64,000 nt of DNA, from NCBI GenBank assembly GCA_001986395.2, contig MQVO02000011.1, forward strand, positions 682,001 through 746,000, given 5' to 3'. The translations under genes and the position numbers were made by a program. The stretch comes from Irpex lacteus. Taxonomy: Eukaryota; Basidiomycota; Agaricomycetes; Polyporales; Irpicaceae. The notes under the pieces are model-generated. The model did no database searches, was not told the origin of the DNA, and saw only the letters and a program-made list of their open reading frames with translations. Below, piece after piece: positions 1-13,757 of the stretch (position 1 is the first letter of the stretch; each line of letters starts with the position of its first letter).

Positions 1-3000
1 AGCGAACGCGAAGCCATGTCCCGACGAAGATGTGGGCGAGGGCACCTGCGAGCCGTGGCTCCTCGTAGAGGACGTGCCCGTCGGGCTCCTTTGTGCGCCG
101 TACCCTCCATACCCACCACCGACGAACCCGTTCTGCGAGTACTGAGCCTGAGCAGGGTGGGTGTGGGTCTGCGAGGCAGTCTGGTAGATCGCGGTAGCGC
201 TGCGATGATGATGCAGCCCCATCCTCGGCGGCTGAACCTCCTCGCGCAGAGCACCGTCGAACTGGTACTGAAGCTGATGTTCGGAGCGGAGCAAGCCACG
301 CAAATCGTTCTGCGATCGAGCCCTCGCTGCGGCGCTGCCGTTCAGAGTAGGGACAGGGGCAGGTGTGGTCGGTCCGCTGCCGCCCATTCCGCCATACTGG
401 GGAGGAAGAGGATAGTTCTGAGAGTACCCGACGAAGGGTGAACCGGGTTGGTGGTGGGTGTTGAGAGGTGCGCTCGCACGTCTGTGCAGATGCGGAGGAA
501 GCTGCTGCGATTGGTGCTGGTTCCCGATTCCGAACTGCTGATGCTGCTGGCTCAACGGCGAGGGTTGCTGGTGTGAACCAGAGGAGTTGAACTGTTGGAG
601 AGGGAGTGGAAGTGGCGAGATCGGGTCGTTGACCTGGTTCAAGACGTTTGTCAACAGCGCGATCCGCTCGGCTTGCACAGCTTGCGAGATCGAGTCGCCA
701 TTGCCTTCCGCATCTGTATAATTAGATTAGTTTATCGTTGCGCAGATGGAAAGGTACAACAATGACGTGGAGACAAACAAATGAAACGCGAAGTGTAAAG
801 CGTACGAACGGAAGGGACAGAGTCAGAGGATTAAGGGACGAGGAATGTTAGGTACGATCAACGTAATAAAGTGCGAAAGGTTGATAAAGTGTTCCGTGTG
901 CCGTGTGGTGGTCGCCGTGTCGAGGGCTCGGGTGGGAAGCCATTAATGAGATCAAGGGTCGATGGCTTGGTAGCTCGGATCGGAGTGGCGGAGGTGAAGA
1001 AGGGGAAGAAGAGCGGACACAAGGAAGGGAAGACGAAAGACGAGCGACAGGACGAAACTCACAGGGATAGCACGTCTGGCAGACCTTTCTACGCCTCCAG
1101 TTCAGGTAATTGCACTTTGAACATGTCCAATCTCCAGGCTGCTTCTCCGCAGCGCCTTTGTTGCCCGTGTTGATAATGGGCGGGTACTGAAAAACATACG
1201 TTAGCCAAAGTAGCAATAAACAAAGAAAACTGAGCACGCACCTGGACGACGACAGACCCCGTAGGCCTGATCTGACCCCTCTCCGGGAGTGGCTCGTTAT
1301 CGGGCCAGTACATTACACAGGGGTTGAGCGGGTCCACCGAGATATTTCTGACGCGTCCACCGCTAGCCAGAGCATGTCCACTGGGGGTGAGTAGGGGGTA
1401 GGATGGCGCAGGTGGTTTAGCGGGGATGTGATTAGGAGGGAAGCCGGGGTCGCGAGGAGAGTGCATCGGGCCGTTTGTGGCGTCCATCGGGGGCGGCGGG
1501 GGAGGATAGGGGCGAGTGCGCTGGGGCGGGGGAGTCGCGGCGGGAGCGTTGAAGCGGGGCGCTGTGGTGGTGGTGGGCGGGAGAGCAGCGGGGTGGGCGC
1601 TGTGCTGGTCGATGCCCATGGCCTGTTGGGGCGCGGTGGGACCAGTCGGGAGACCATTCGGGAGACCATTCGGGAAGTGCGCCTGCTGCGAGTGACGAGG
1701 ACTGCCGCATCCGTAGCAGACCATGTTGCGACTATTCAGTGGTTTGACGTGCGACAAAGCAGAGACAAAAGAGAAGCGGGTCGTCAGCGAGAGTTAAGCG
1801 AAGAAGCACAGCGACGTGACGTGAGCCGAAGCAAGAACCGCAGTGTACACACAGAAGCACAACCGAGGATCCTTTTCTCGAAAGCGAGAGAGAAGAGCAG
1901 AAAAAAGGTCGGAAAGGGGGCAGCTGCCTTGCCCTCTTTATGAACACCGTGTCCACGGCGGCGGCGGGCCAAAAAACAATGGAGATCTCTCAGATCTCTC
2001 CTTTCATCGAGGTGATTACGGATATGACGAAAACTCCAGGCTAAAAATGAACGGCCAAATGGAATCCGCCCACAAGGGCCCAACGGCCAAGGGACATTCC
2101 AAGTCCCGCGCCTGCAGATTATGCCGATCATCTCTGCCATCCATCAAGATCTCGCAGGGCGATTGGGCCCCATCGCTGCCACGATCGACGGCGCTAACAG
2201 GGGCAAACCTCTCTCCAGAGGCCCGGCCTCGGACGCTCGGAGCTCTCTCGGACTTTGCGCGCAAAACATACCGCTATAGGAAACAAAGAAAATCGAAACC
2301 GTAAACTCACCTGAAGTTGTGGGTCTTGCAGCCGTGGACCGTGCACCTGTGTAAATGAGTGGATCAGCACGACCGTCGTAACTTGCGTAGATCCGTTTCC
2401 AAGCATCAAACATGCAGTACATGCAATCCCGACGCCACGAACATACGCATGTGCACAAGGGCAGTGTACGCACACCGCCTCCGTCGTGCAGCACGGTACC
2501 GACGTCCCAACACATCCCACATCCCACTCGGCCGGTAGGTAGCCAAGTGGAGATAATCGTGAGGAGACGTGCAGAAGTGGCGAGAGAGCTGAATAATCGA
2601 ATAAAATAAAATAAAATAAAATAATGAGAGGCCCGACAGACGGGCCTCGGGCTCTGCAGCGGAACCAAATTGAAGTGAAGTGAAAATGAAAAAGAGGAGG
2701 AAAAGCGTGGAAGACTCGGGGAGCGGGCGTTGAGTAGGCCCGGATGATCTTCCGAGCTTGCGTCCCCGAGTGCTCGTGAGGCGGGCGGTGAGAACGGTTG
2801 AGGCTGCGGGAGAGGGGTGGACCGTCGGGAGGTTCGTATGGGATTGGGAGGAGAGAAAGAGCAAGGGAGAATAAAATAACAGAACGTCGGGAAAAGACAC
2901 TTACAGCCAATCTCCAGCTCTAAATCCCGCCGCTCCTCCAGCAGTCGTCGTAGTAGTAGTAGCTTTCACCGGTACAGGTGCCTTGATAACATTACCACTC

Positions 3001-6000
3001 GACTTCAAGATGGCCTCGTTCACGGTTATCTACGAGGATAGAACGAACAGTAATTAGCGGTTCGGTCAACGCCAAGAAAACCAATCCACAGCCGCGTTAA
3101 GAACACAGAACTTAGAAATCGAAAGAACCCCGACGGAGGATGTCTACGATCGACATCGACGTGCAATCGGCGCAGACCCATTATCGATCCGACGGATTCT
3201 GAATGTGTGCTTCTTTACTTCTGTGCCTCGAAGAAGCACATGAAAATTGAACGAAAATCGCAGAGAAAAACTTTAAGTAAAAGCTTTTGGAGGGATTTAG
3301 AGTTTAGGCTAGGGCGTGGGTGGGTTGGCCCGGAGCTTGGGGGGAGGGGGAGGGAGGGAGGGAGGGGAGGGCCAATGGGATGTGGGGAATTACGTTTGCA
3401 CATGAGGAGAGAGGAAGGTGAAGGGCAAGTGGAAGGTTCACAGCGTCGTAAATCGGATGAAAACGAAAATGCGAAATCGCAGAAAACATAGAGAACACAA
3501 CGTCTGACTCACCGGCACTTGTAGACTACCATTCCCCAGACCCGACATCTTGCGCGAATAGAACGACCCATCCTCGTCGAACCGGTAGATCTGCACGCCC
3601 GGACGTTCCAAGTCGGACATGAGAGCGGGTGCGACGGAGAGTCCGAGGGAGGGCGTGGCGAGGGCTATGTCCATCGCGTGTGCGGCCTGTACGTAGAGTG
3701 GGGAGGGGACGGGAGGGTCAGTTCGTGCGATGAGGGAGGAGAGGGGGGGGTGTTAAGAGACGAAAAGGACGATCGTGAAGTATAGATAAGAGGATGTACG
3801 TCTATCTGGCCATGGAGTTCAAGCACTCAAAGATCAAAGCGTATTAGGCTATGTAGTACTAGGAACACAACACAAACATTAAACATTAAACGTTCCACCG
3901 CTAGCACATCGCCCAAATCCAATCTCTCCGTAGGCCGTAAATTAGCCTGCAGATCACAAGTCTGGCTTTTGTTCGAGTGCGCCGAGTGGCAGGGCTAACA
4001 TGAACAAATGCGGCCACCGGGGATGATTGGAAGTGATGGATATTGGGGTGTGTGCGAGAGACAATTGGGTGATGACGCCACGACGCGATGTGACGGCCTC
4101 TGGCCGGATTGGGAAGGTTCAAAGAAACAGAAACGACGAGACAAAAGGATGGATTGGAGTCAGAGTTGGCCATGGCGAAAGAGGTAAGGTAAGGGCGCGG
4201 CGGGTTGGGTATCAGCGGAAGCAAAGTTGTGATGGCGGGAGGAGATAAGAATAGGAGTCGGCCAATATGAACGTGTCGTGGCCAGACGAATTGGTATTGG
4301 TCACAGCCAAGAGCTGATAATAAGGAGAGAGAGCAGTTCTAGAAGACCTTGTTCTTCATGCGCTTTAGACTCCTCGCAAAGCCTATCTTCCGTCGTACGT
4401 AGCCTCCGGTGCTCCAACAACACCGTATAAACGAATTTCGATAGGCCACTAGCCTCGCGCCCAAGAACCACTACCCTCCGAAATCCGCCCCGCCCATAAT
4501 CCTGGCCAGCCGATCCTCTCGCACGCCACACCACACGTGCCCGCCATGCCGACGATTCCTCGCAGGGTAGAACGTGACGACGAGCCCTCGTCTCACCTCG
4601 TGCCAACGTTCAGGGGAGAGGAGAGCCCTGAACCGAGAGCTGTCGGCGAGGGCGTGATGATGACGAGATGGCTAGATGCGATCGGCATTTAGGTGAGAAC
4701 GCCATGGCCAGGCACCGAGAGAGGGGAGGTTTCCAGGTTGCAATCGCTATCACAGGTTCGCCGAGTGCGATGCGATGGAATGACACCACCATTCGAGCAC
4801 ACAAAGACAACGTTATCTGTTGGACGTGTGCGTGTTCCTGAGGCCTGGGGCTCGGTGCGAGGGGTTAAGAGAGTCTGGACGAGGGTGATGGGAGGTTGGA
4901 GGGGGATTGCACCCGGGTTACGTGCACAGGGAGGGGCGGGCCGGACACGTGGACAAGTGCTCGAGGAACACGAAATAAAGGAAGAAAGGAGAATGGGGAA
5001 GAACACGAAGACGAAACTTGTAAAGAAGTGCAAGAAGCAAAAAAGAATCGAGGAAGAATATGGATGAAAGACACGACACGTACCTCTTCGTGACTGGCAT
5101 ACATCACATACACCTCCTCGTCCAGCTTGTCCAGACCTAACCCACTACTGGGACGCAACGGCCTCGCCAGATCTTCAGGTGTCTTCAGCACACCAGCACC
5201 AAATGGTGAATATGGCGATAGCAGTCCCGCAGAGCTTGACGCGGGACTGGCCGTGCTCGAGTTGGACCCAGAGAAGATCCTCTGAGGCAAGAATGGAGAC
5301 CTTGGTGCCCGAGAGAGTGGTGAAGGAGGAAAGAGAGATGCGGGGCGAGCGGTGTAGACTATGGGTGAGGACGTGCAGGACTGGATGATACCGCGCGTGT
5401 TGTGATGATGATCAACAAACGAGCGCAAGGATGAGAGGAAAACACGTACGTCTCGCATGGCTGTGGTTACTCGAGAAACGCACTGAATGATTATAGGAAG
5501 GCTGGACGATACTGTAGGCTGTATTATCTATGAGTTGGTCGCGCCAAAAGACGTTAGACGGACGGCGACCGGAGGACAGTGGGCGCGGTGGGTCATGATG
5601 ATGTGCATTGTCATTGCGCAGTGGTTGCGGAGGTGCGTGTATTCATGCCAGTGTTGAACGTTGACGTTAGTTACTATGATACACAGACCGGCTTCGAAGT
5701 GGCACGCACCTTGAGAACTCTCGATCGACTACCAAAGAACGTCTCCAAAAGATCCTTCTCTTCCTGCTCTCTATCAGTTGGGATTGTCGGTGGCGCAGGG
5801 GGCGGCGAAGGCACAACAAGAGTGAGACGCGACGGACGCGGTTTCAACTCGCCTATCCCGTGTGCACCGCCCATATATACCCTCGCCTCGCCATGTTCCC
5901 GTGTCGCGCTGCTGCTGGCATTTCCAAGTCCGAGAGATCGAAGAGAGTTGAAATTGGCGTCGTGGCCGGACAATGATACAAAGCCGTGACAGGCGCCATC

Positions 6001-7017
6001 GTGGCCCAATATGTTACGGATTGGCGTGGCGAGTTGGCGAGAATGCAGGACGCTAAGGTCGTGGTGAGGGTCCGAGTCCGCGGCCGGAGCGTCATGAGCA
6101 CAGCGTCCCACGACCAAGAGATTCGGCGCCACGCATGCTGTCGACCCTGACCCACTGCGAGACAATGAGGCCAATTCCGTGGACGACTGCAACTCGCCGA
6201 CGACATTTTGGGATTGATGAGAATGCGGACAGCGAGAAGATGGTGGTGCGTAATGAGATTGGTGGCGAGATGAACCTGCTTCTTCTTCTTCGAACAGTGG
6301 TCGTCGTCCAGGGTCCGCCAACGCGTCCCGCCCTGATCGCGCTCTCGAACATGAATCGGGCGCCCCGCCATAGTCAGGGTCGGGTTGATGCAGGTTCGCA
6401 TAGCTGGTGAAATTAGGTGAGGCGCCCCAGATGGGGACCATACCAGTCCCGACGTTGCCATGACACACCGCCAATGTCGCTACGGCGGGCATCCTGACGT
6501 CGACTACAGAATGTGCGCGGGATATCGACCGATGCGAATGGCCACTGACCTCAGTGGCGGGTGCACTGTCAGCATGTGTCGATACGTGTACAGCGCTTTC
6601 GATAGTATTTGGCGAGGTAGCTAGGAATGGTGGATATTCGGAATGCAGCTGCGAGGCGGCGTTCAGGTCTTCCGGAGTGTGGTAAGTCTCCGTATCCCCA
6701 AATGCCTCTACAGCGTGGCCGCTCTTGTGAACCGACCCTCCCGCTTGGCCCATTCCGACAAGGTTGGCGCGGACGCCGACATTTTCTGGGGCATGGTAAC
6801 GCTCGTCGGAGGTCTGGTTGAACGGCGGGACTGCGAGGCGGTTGTCGTGGTAAGCTGCAGGAGCTTCTAGCGATAGCGTCAGAGGTTTATCCGTTGTGAG
6901 CGGTTTTGACGGGGACGATGGGAATGGTTTGAATGAGTGCTGGACGGCACGGGTGCCAACTTGCGGGAGTGGATATTTCAACGTAGGTGTGAGGAGAGGT
7001 GAATATGGTCTCGACAT
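1..7017 (-). CDS. RanBP2-type double zinc-finger protein (partial, 3' end off window)
   Basis: Large multi-exon gene read right to left, with its C-terminus beyond the left edge. Exons I can place: 7017-5710 (first ATG, low-complexity N-terminus rich in Ser, Pro and His), 5380-5084, 3686-3513, 3029-2905, a 36-nt microexon 2346-2311, 1731-1242, 1186-1063 and 713-1. Phases agree from 3686 onward. Two RanBP2-type zinc fingers are seen: the first (GDWLC...C...NF...C..C) is assembled from three exons including the microexon; the second (GDWTCSKCNYLNW...C..C) lies in 1186-1063. A Gln/Pro/His-rich tail follows. In this family such fingers bind single-stranded RNA or protein partners; an RNA-binding role is inference. 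Exons between 5083 and 3687 are unresolved, so an RRM there cannot be excluded. The name of the protein is not recognised. Confidence 0.75.
2599..2623. repeat. AATAA microsatellite in an intron
   Basis: About five tandem AATAA units inside the intron between the 36-nt microexon and the exon ending at 2905 of the RanBP2-finger gene. Confidence 0.9.
3339..3371 (+). other. G-tract run, potential G-quadruplex, intronic
   Basis: More than four runs of three to six G separated by single A residues on the plus strand, inside the intron 3512-3030 of the minus-strand RanBP2-finger gene. The run therefore lies on the template strand. Structure is inferred from sequence only. Confidence 0.6.
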
Positions 7018-7099
7018 TTCTTCTGGGCGGAAGGGTATAATAAACGAGGGGACCTGGTATAGAAAGGGTGACGAGTGCCCTTGGTTTGTGGATATCAAC

Positions 7100-10000
7100 A
7101 GTACTAGAAAGACTCAAAAGGAGTGTGGATGAGTTGGATATACGAGACGAGGCGCAAGTGCAAGCAAGAGGGGAAAGGTTTTCAGCTGACATACTCCATG
7201 TCTACCACTGCTAATGACTATGTATGCCAGCGTGCTAAAATCATTCCGATGAGAAGATACGAGGGTATTAAGATGAGAGTTGTGGCGTACGACGAGCAGG
7301 GAAGCTTTCTGTGCTGATCAGAGGCCCAATAAGTAGACGGATAGTGCGCAGACGTATGGCATGCGGTCACTGGACGTTGAGCGCGCAGCGCCCAAGAAAA
7401 GAGGGACGGAGAGGGCACATGCTACCACTGGAGCATCGACGTTCGTAATGAGTGAGAGTTGATAACACCCTACACGTGCAGTAGTATTAATTGTGAATCT
7501 GATTCAGAAAGCCCACGTAGATAAGTGGCGGGGAATTCCAGATCGTACAATGGTCACGCACCAATATCACAATGCTCGACCTGTACCGAGTAAGCAGCCT
7601 ATTGTACGTGCGAGGCAAACTGTTCGCCTTAATTGGTGGCCACCCACTCAGTGTACTTCACCCTGGCCTAAGATTTTGGGTGGCGTTCGACAAACCTGAA
7701 TGTCGTATAATATGGATCGGCACGTGCCGGGTATGCTCGCGGAGCGACATTCTCAGTTGAATACTCATGTTAATTGCTAGTATAAAACGGCTATGGATTC
7801 AATCCCGAGTCAACTGAGTACGGTCATGCCACTCGATCTTCTGCTATACTAACACTTCATCTAGGCACGATGAGCAAAGCTAAGTCCGAAAGATAGTTCG
7901 TTTCTCCTTAACACGATACGAAGTAGGCTAGACATCCAGCCCGATCACAGGCGGCCATGCTGTGCGGGTTTCCTGACGGTAGTGTCGGTGCAGTACGCTG
8001 GACAGGATACGAGAGGCAAAGATGTCTAAATGAGGGCCATTGTATTACACAATGTCGTTCACTGCTGTGACAATCTTGCTTGATGCATAAGTACATTCAT
8101 TTATTTATTGGTAATGAGCTTTGCAGATCGAATAGATTCGCCCGCGGCAGTAATTGTGAGGGATAGACATCGATGTCGATAGACATTGGCCAGAACGTTA
8201 ACGACTACTACTGTAGTACGTCGGCGACATCGAGCGTAGTGCTTCGAGCGTCACGGTACTGTAATCATGACTTATGTGTGACACAAGTAACACCGTCACG
8301 GTAAGGGACGCGCGGCCTCGTGCGGCCTGCAGCAGTAGTAGTATCGCAGAATGCTATTGAAAACAAAACTTAAAAACACAGATAAATTCTAGATGATGCA
8401 ACTCCAGCCTGAAAACAGAATGAGATCAAAATTAAGAGAAAAGTAAGACGTTCGATGTGGGTTTTGACTGATACAGAGAAACGAGGTTAAGCGCTCTGCA
8501 CGACGATGGCGTCTAGAGCAAGCGCCGGAAAGTGTCAAAGCCCACCCCAAGCCAGATTCACATGTTAGCCAATGGTTGCTCGCTCCGCTCGCAATGAAGC
8601 AAATGCGATCAGCCGCAAGATTTGATATTCGAACGGGTGTACCTCTCCCTCTAATCTTTGCGCTCACCGGTGGTACAGTCATATATCCATAGCCAAGTAA
8701 GTGCCATAATAGGCAGTCGATGTACCTGGATCATGAGTCAGAAAGCGCATTTGTTCCTTTGACCTGTCAAGTGGATATTGGGCATCAATGAAAAGACCCT
8801 TCCTGAATTGCGAATGCAATCGAGCAAAAATACGTTGAATGGAGGTAAATGATGTCTTGCGATCGGGAGTTGAGAATGGTTGTGAATGTTACTTTCGACA
8901 CAGCAGTAACGGAAGGCGTACCTATGTAAGTGGTACACACGTACTTAGACAACCATTTGCGGAAGTCCTCAATAATTGTCCAGCTCTGATTGGTTCGTTG
9001 TATAATGTTGGCATGGTAACAGATCCTCGTACACTCCTAAGTACAGGTGTTTTTCGAGTCCCTACAAATATTGTGAGCATGCACATCCGGATCCTGGGTA
9101 TCGGAGATTCGCACGAACGGACTTACGGGTCCCGCCTGGCCTCGCTCTCGCAATGTAATTGTGCATCAAGTCGCACACGAAATATTACTCAAAATGGGGA
9201 TGCCAGTATCTTGATGTTTGAGGCCGATGAGTTGGCGTGTGTTAATTGGCCACTGTGATGAGCGGTCGATGAGGATGGGAAAACCGAGAGATTGGCATAG
9301 GAGATCGAAGATGGCCGGAAAGGCTGTGCGATTACCTTGTGTACTGTATGTGTGCCCTTCCCTGGCATTTGTGGATCAGTACATGCACGGTACCGCAATA
9401 AAAGCATGTCTCTGCTCACTATGTTCCACACGAGTGGTGACTAACGTCAGCCCAACGTATCGGTTGAGTAAATGCTGCGCGCCGGAGGTGTGTTTGGACC
9501 GTTTCCGTCGTGACATAAGTTTTCTGACACTCGAAATATGGAACTCGGAATTCGGAATGTTCGCAGCTGGGCGCAGTAGTACGACCGTGACAAACGTGTT
9601 TACAGTCTACTTCTACCTGCTTGACCTAAGATATCGTTTCTGTCTGTACATCTTCGAGAGAAATTTACGGAACTTACGAAGTTCGTGTTTCATACTCGCA
9701 CGTTAACGGAGCTGTCCAACCTCGTGTTGCCTCTCTCGTCGGATGTCACAGTGTCATGGTGTAAGTAAACGTTCGAACCGTCGAACCTGCTTTCGGGCAA
9801 GATCTACAATGATGAGTATGTAGATGCCTGATGCATGATCAGTCATATCCGCGGTAAGCATTGGAAGTGACACAACGGCATACTTTTTCGGATGTATGCG
9901 CTCGTAGATATATGCGTCGGCTCGTGTTCGAATTCTCTCTAGAGCGAGAAGGGGCAGTCTTCTGTTAACCATAGATTTCAAGGCAAACAGGCTCTGGGTC

Positions 10001-10890
10001 AGAAGATAGCTAGACGGACAACCCTAAGAGATCCTCAAAGCATATATACTTTACCAGCGTTGGGATCAACAGCTTCCCTTCGCCGACATTTCGTACCGGC
10101 TGTTACGCGCAGTGAGAACCAGCTGTCGTGTCCTCTAGGCGAAGTACATTGGTCACCCACAGGCCGGTCTGGCTGCGAAGTTGAGCAACCGCGGTAAAAC
10201 GGACGCAGAAAACATTTGAGACGTTTACGACACCGTGTCACCATGACGCATCAAGAGAGTACCCGGGCTGCGTGATATTCCGACCAGGTAAGTATTCGAA
10301 CTAGCACAGAGCCAGTGGACAAATCTGAACTTACTTGTCAGTTATAGAGGGATCACAGAGCAGAATCTCGCTTATGCGAACAATTGTTGGTGGTGGTTGT
10401 AACTTGTGATCTCAGATCCAATATCGGGCGGCTGCACCCATCGATACTTCTACAGTGACCTCGACGACGGTTGTAAGATTTCACATGCACGTTTTGGATA
10501 TGCAGATGCAAGAGGTCTGTGGGTGCTACACTGGCAGGTAAGCGCGAGCTATCAGCACAGCTAATGTATGGGTGGAATACTCACGATTGCGATGTAACGT
10601 AGTGCCGCGCAGACACTGCTGAAGTGGACGAGCGAACAATACATTCCACCTGTAAGTGCATACACTTCCTTTTGAAAAGTATACAGTGTTGTAATCACTG
10701 TAGCCGTGCTCGGTAGGGGGCCGCCGGTCAAGACCCCAGCGTATTGAGACCGAGGTCATGGCGGCAATCGATAAGTGGTAGCCTGAGTACAACATAACGG
10801 TATGTACTTCAGTTCAGGCTCAGCTACAGCTTCATCGCGATCTGTGAAAACATCGCAAACTTAAGACGACCTCCCTTCACTCACATCTCA
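7100..10890. other. Long stretch without a recognisable gene
   Basis: About 3.8 kb of intermediate base composition. Open frames of 60-160 codons occur on both strands (for example 8839-9258 and 9218-9706 plus, 8389-8682 minus) but none shows a domain, a plausible exon chain or family resemblance. Several GTAAGT-like donor sites are present between 9.7 and 10.7 kb, so a decayed intron-rich gene is possible. No tRNA or repeat was recognised. Confidence 0.5.
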
Positions 10891-10896
10891 TTGCAG

Positions 10897-11100
10897 ACTG
10901 TAGCACAACACTGGCATCGACTCACCGTCATGATTTATATCCACCACGGACAAATCCTCGACACCCCTAAGGGATGTACGATGGACGAATTCGATGAATT
11001 TTGTCGCCTTTACTGTGCGGGGAAGCTGCGATTCTCACTACCTGACTACTTATCCACATTCAAGGCGAGTAATCATACGGGACCCATGTACCGAGGATGG
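10897..11100 (+). CDS. Isolated exon-like block, unknown protein
   Basis: A 204-nt open block of 68 codons bounded by a good acceptor (TTGCAG before 10897) and a good donor (GTGAGT after 11100), phase 0 on both sides. The translation contains the acidic/aromatic stretch MDEFDEFCRLYCAGKLRF and no motif I recognise. It lies about 280 nt before the F-box-like gene and could be a decayed gene of its own or an upstream exon. Flanking exons were not found. Confidence 0.3.
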
Positions 11101-11378
11101 GTGAGTCTCTGGGCATATGCAAGTAATAGTACGCCGTCCTTATTACCGATGGTGCTGCGATAGGAATTTTGGCTATCGAAAGAGGTGGTTCGTGCTCATG
11201 GCTTTATACGATGTGAAAGCTGGGGCTGCGCAGGAGTGTACTGTACGTCTGGGTGCTGCAGTGATAAGAGAGAAGACTAATCATCGATAGGTTATCACCA
11301 GAAAGATACTCCGAGCAGGGAAAATGATGCTAGCTTAGGCTCTAACAGAAAGTGTGTGTATAGTTTTTTCGCCGTGGA

Positions 11379-13178
11379 ATGCAGGGTCCCTGCTCACAAT
11401 CGAGTCGCAGGCGCCCGAGCTTCAGAGATGCCTCTGCAATTCCCGCCGAACTGTTCCCCACTATCCTCGCCTATGTACAGCACAATTCCGAGGAGGAACT
11501 GCGAAAGGAACATCTACCTGCTACGCGGACAGAACACGAGGCCCGTCACTTTGTGCGAAAGGCGATTGCACAATGTGCACTTGTATGTACGGACTGGGCG
11601 AACCGCTGTCGCCCTATCCTGCTCAGCTATCGAATGCGCCGCATCTCCAGTCAACGGGAGGTTTTTGCGATCAAGACAATGTTAAGCTGGAAGGGCAGTT
11701 CCCGCATGAAACAAGTCACAATCAATTCCACTACCCAAGAACACAACGTACTTATTGTCGACATTCCAGCATGGGGCACGAGCAAAGCCGCTGGCCCGTG
11801 GTTACATCATGTCGGTTTCCTAGGTGCCGCATCTGAGTCTACGAAGTTTCATCTTCATATGAGATGCCTGTCTGGAAGGGGCTACAACCTATTCAATGCG
11901 TTTCCGAAGACGGTCCTACCCAAGAATCTTGCATTCGTCGTCGAATTGGACTTGAGGGATGCCAGTATACCCTCTGTGGACTCTTTGCTCCGTCTTTTGC
12001 AGCATTTTACTCAATTGCAGTGTATCGTCTTGTGTTCCCTTACTTGGAATAGCCACCTGCGTACCGATCCTCGTTTCAAGTCCGGGTCACAATGCACTCG
12101 TTCGGGACCAATCTACCTACGCGTCGAGGCGAGTCGGGATGATGAGAACCCCCAAAATACATCACGAAGTTCCTCGCATCTATGTGCACGTCTATGCCTA
12201 TCTCCGAATTACCCTCTATATGGGCTCAATTTTGAGGAGAGCACGCTGGTCTGTAGACTGCTCAATATATGCCTGTTCGCGGTCCCGCATCGTATGCGTC
12301 CTACAAACGATGTGAGAGCTCTCTGGGGTATGTGACTACAGTAGATGGGTATCACTGATGCGTAAAGCTGATTATAGTTCGCAGATGGCATTACAGACAC
12401 GGTGTCATTCCTTGTTCAGACCAATTTCCGCTCCGTCACGGCTGCTCACCTGAGTATTTCCCTCACATGCTCCAAACCGCTATGGCCAACTGTCGCTCCT
12501 ACGCACCGGTCGCTAACTGGGTTTTGCTTGTACGTACCTCAGCTTAGTGGCGCGGACTCTACTTTGGGTGCGTTGAGAGAGGCCTTCGCCAGCATAGGCC
12601 TTCGCGTGGTTGTCATATCGTTTGATCGGCCTGCTGTCATGCTTAAATTTCTCACTGCGATGGCCTGGTCGCGGTTCAGCCTACCTCCAAGCATTGTCTA
12701 TAGATTTGCTTGTCGACGCTTTGGTAACAGGCCGTTCGCTCGAACAACGCACGGGACCTTGGATTTGGATAATTTGGGTATTCTGGAGGATGATACATAT
12801 GCATATGATAATTCGGCGCAAGGATACTACGGATTCTCTACTCATTGGTTCGTCAAGTCTCTTACAAAAATGCCCTGGCTGGAAGGATTGGGGTATGCGA
12901 ACTTCGTTTGGGAGCTTATTGATCCTGTCACCTTGCGACCTTCAGGTATATCATCTTTGCAATCTTGCCTACATAGCACTGATATGAATGTCGCAGGCGA
13001 TCTGTTTTTCGAACACGATAACATAGTCCCAGAGCTACTCCGACGGCTGGGCTTTCACACCATCTCACCTCCTAGTCGCCCAACGGAGGACGACATTCGT
13101 GCCAATCTACATTGTCCACAGTACTTCAATAGGACGGAAGCCCTAGGTCCCGAGAGAATCATTCAACGGTATTATTAG
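11379..13178 (+). CDS. F-box/LRR-like basidiomycete protein
   Basis: Three exons: 11379-12327, 12385-12945 and 12997-13178. The introns are 57 and 51 nt, and the total of 1692 nt gives 563 aa. The N-terminus has an F-box-like opening (IPAELFPTILAYVQHN, residues about 20-35) followed by a helical segment with LVCTDWANRCRPIL, the usual position where F-box proteins place the second half of the domain. The rest has leucine-rich stretches such as LDLRDASIPSVDSLLRLLQ, resembling the degenerate LRR tail of the very large F-box-like families of mushrooms. By family such proteins act as substrate adaptors of SCF ubiquitin ligases; the substrate is unknown. The second intron is also in frame, so retention would add 17 residues. 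Part of exon 1 (about 12060-12300) reads less conserved and may hide another intron. Confidence 0.6.
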
Positions 13179-13757
13179 GTATACTGGCGTGCTAGTTGCC
13201 GTGTTATGCTACCAGGGAGCTCCGGAGTATGGTGATATTTCAAGTTTTTGGCCTTTACGAGAAGCGTTACAACTATACTTATACACACAGCGCGAATGAA
13301 TTTCTACCTTGTGAATAGCTATAATTGATGCTAAAGATGTATTGCAACGCAGCTTTTGTAATGTTCCAGAATTACAATCGACTGCCCATGTATCTCGGTT
13401 TTTGCTTACTAGCCATAGTATACGATTGATTGAATTGACTTACATATAGAAGCCATGTGCAAGTCTGTGTAAGCATTGTGGCGCCCATTCCAAGTTACCA
13501 ACGACTCGACAGGTCGCGCTTCCACTTGCTCGTGTCGGGCAAACTTCGATGCTCTCGTGAAGACCACGCACAGGCCGAACTCCTTCGCCACGTAGTAACA
13601 GGGAGAGATAATTACGCTGGCGGCCACTCGCCAAATCTTCAAGTCTGCCGGGAACCTCTTCGCCTGGGTAGAAACACCTTCGTCGTCCACCTCGATATGT
13701 CGTGGTCTCAAGAAAACTGGACACGTTCATAGACGAGCTGCGTCCTCGCTGGCATCT
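13179..13757. other. Gap between F-box-like gene and helicase; probable missing N-terminal exon(s)
   Basis: Overlapping open frames on both strands (for example 13457-13732 plus and 13409-13711 minus) carry no recognisable domain. The helicase frame stays open back to 13599 without an ATG, so its true start must come from an upstream exon in this stretch, or the 5' end is damaged. Confidence 0.4.

Noticed and set aside
5674..6461. Alternative minus and plus frames within the first exon of the RanBP2-finger gene
   Set aside because: Shadows of the long low-complexity exon 7017-5710; the other frames lack support.
13409..13732. Three overlapping ~95-codon frames on both strands
   Set aside because: Mutually incompatible, none with a domain; likely chance frames near the missing helicase 5' end.
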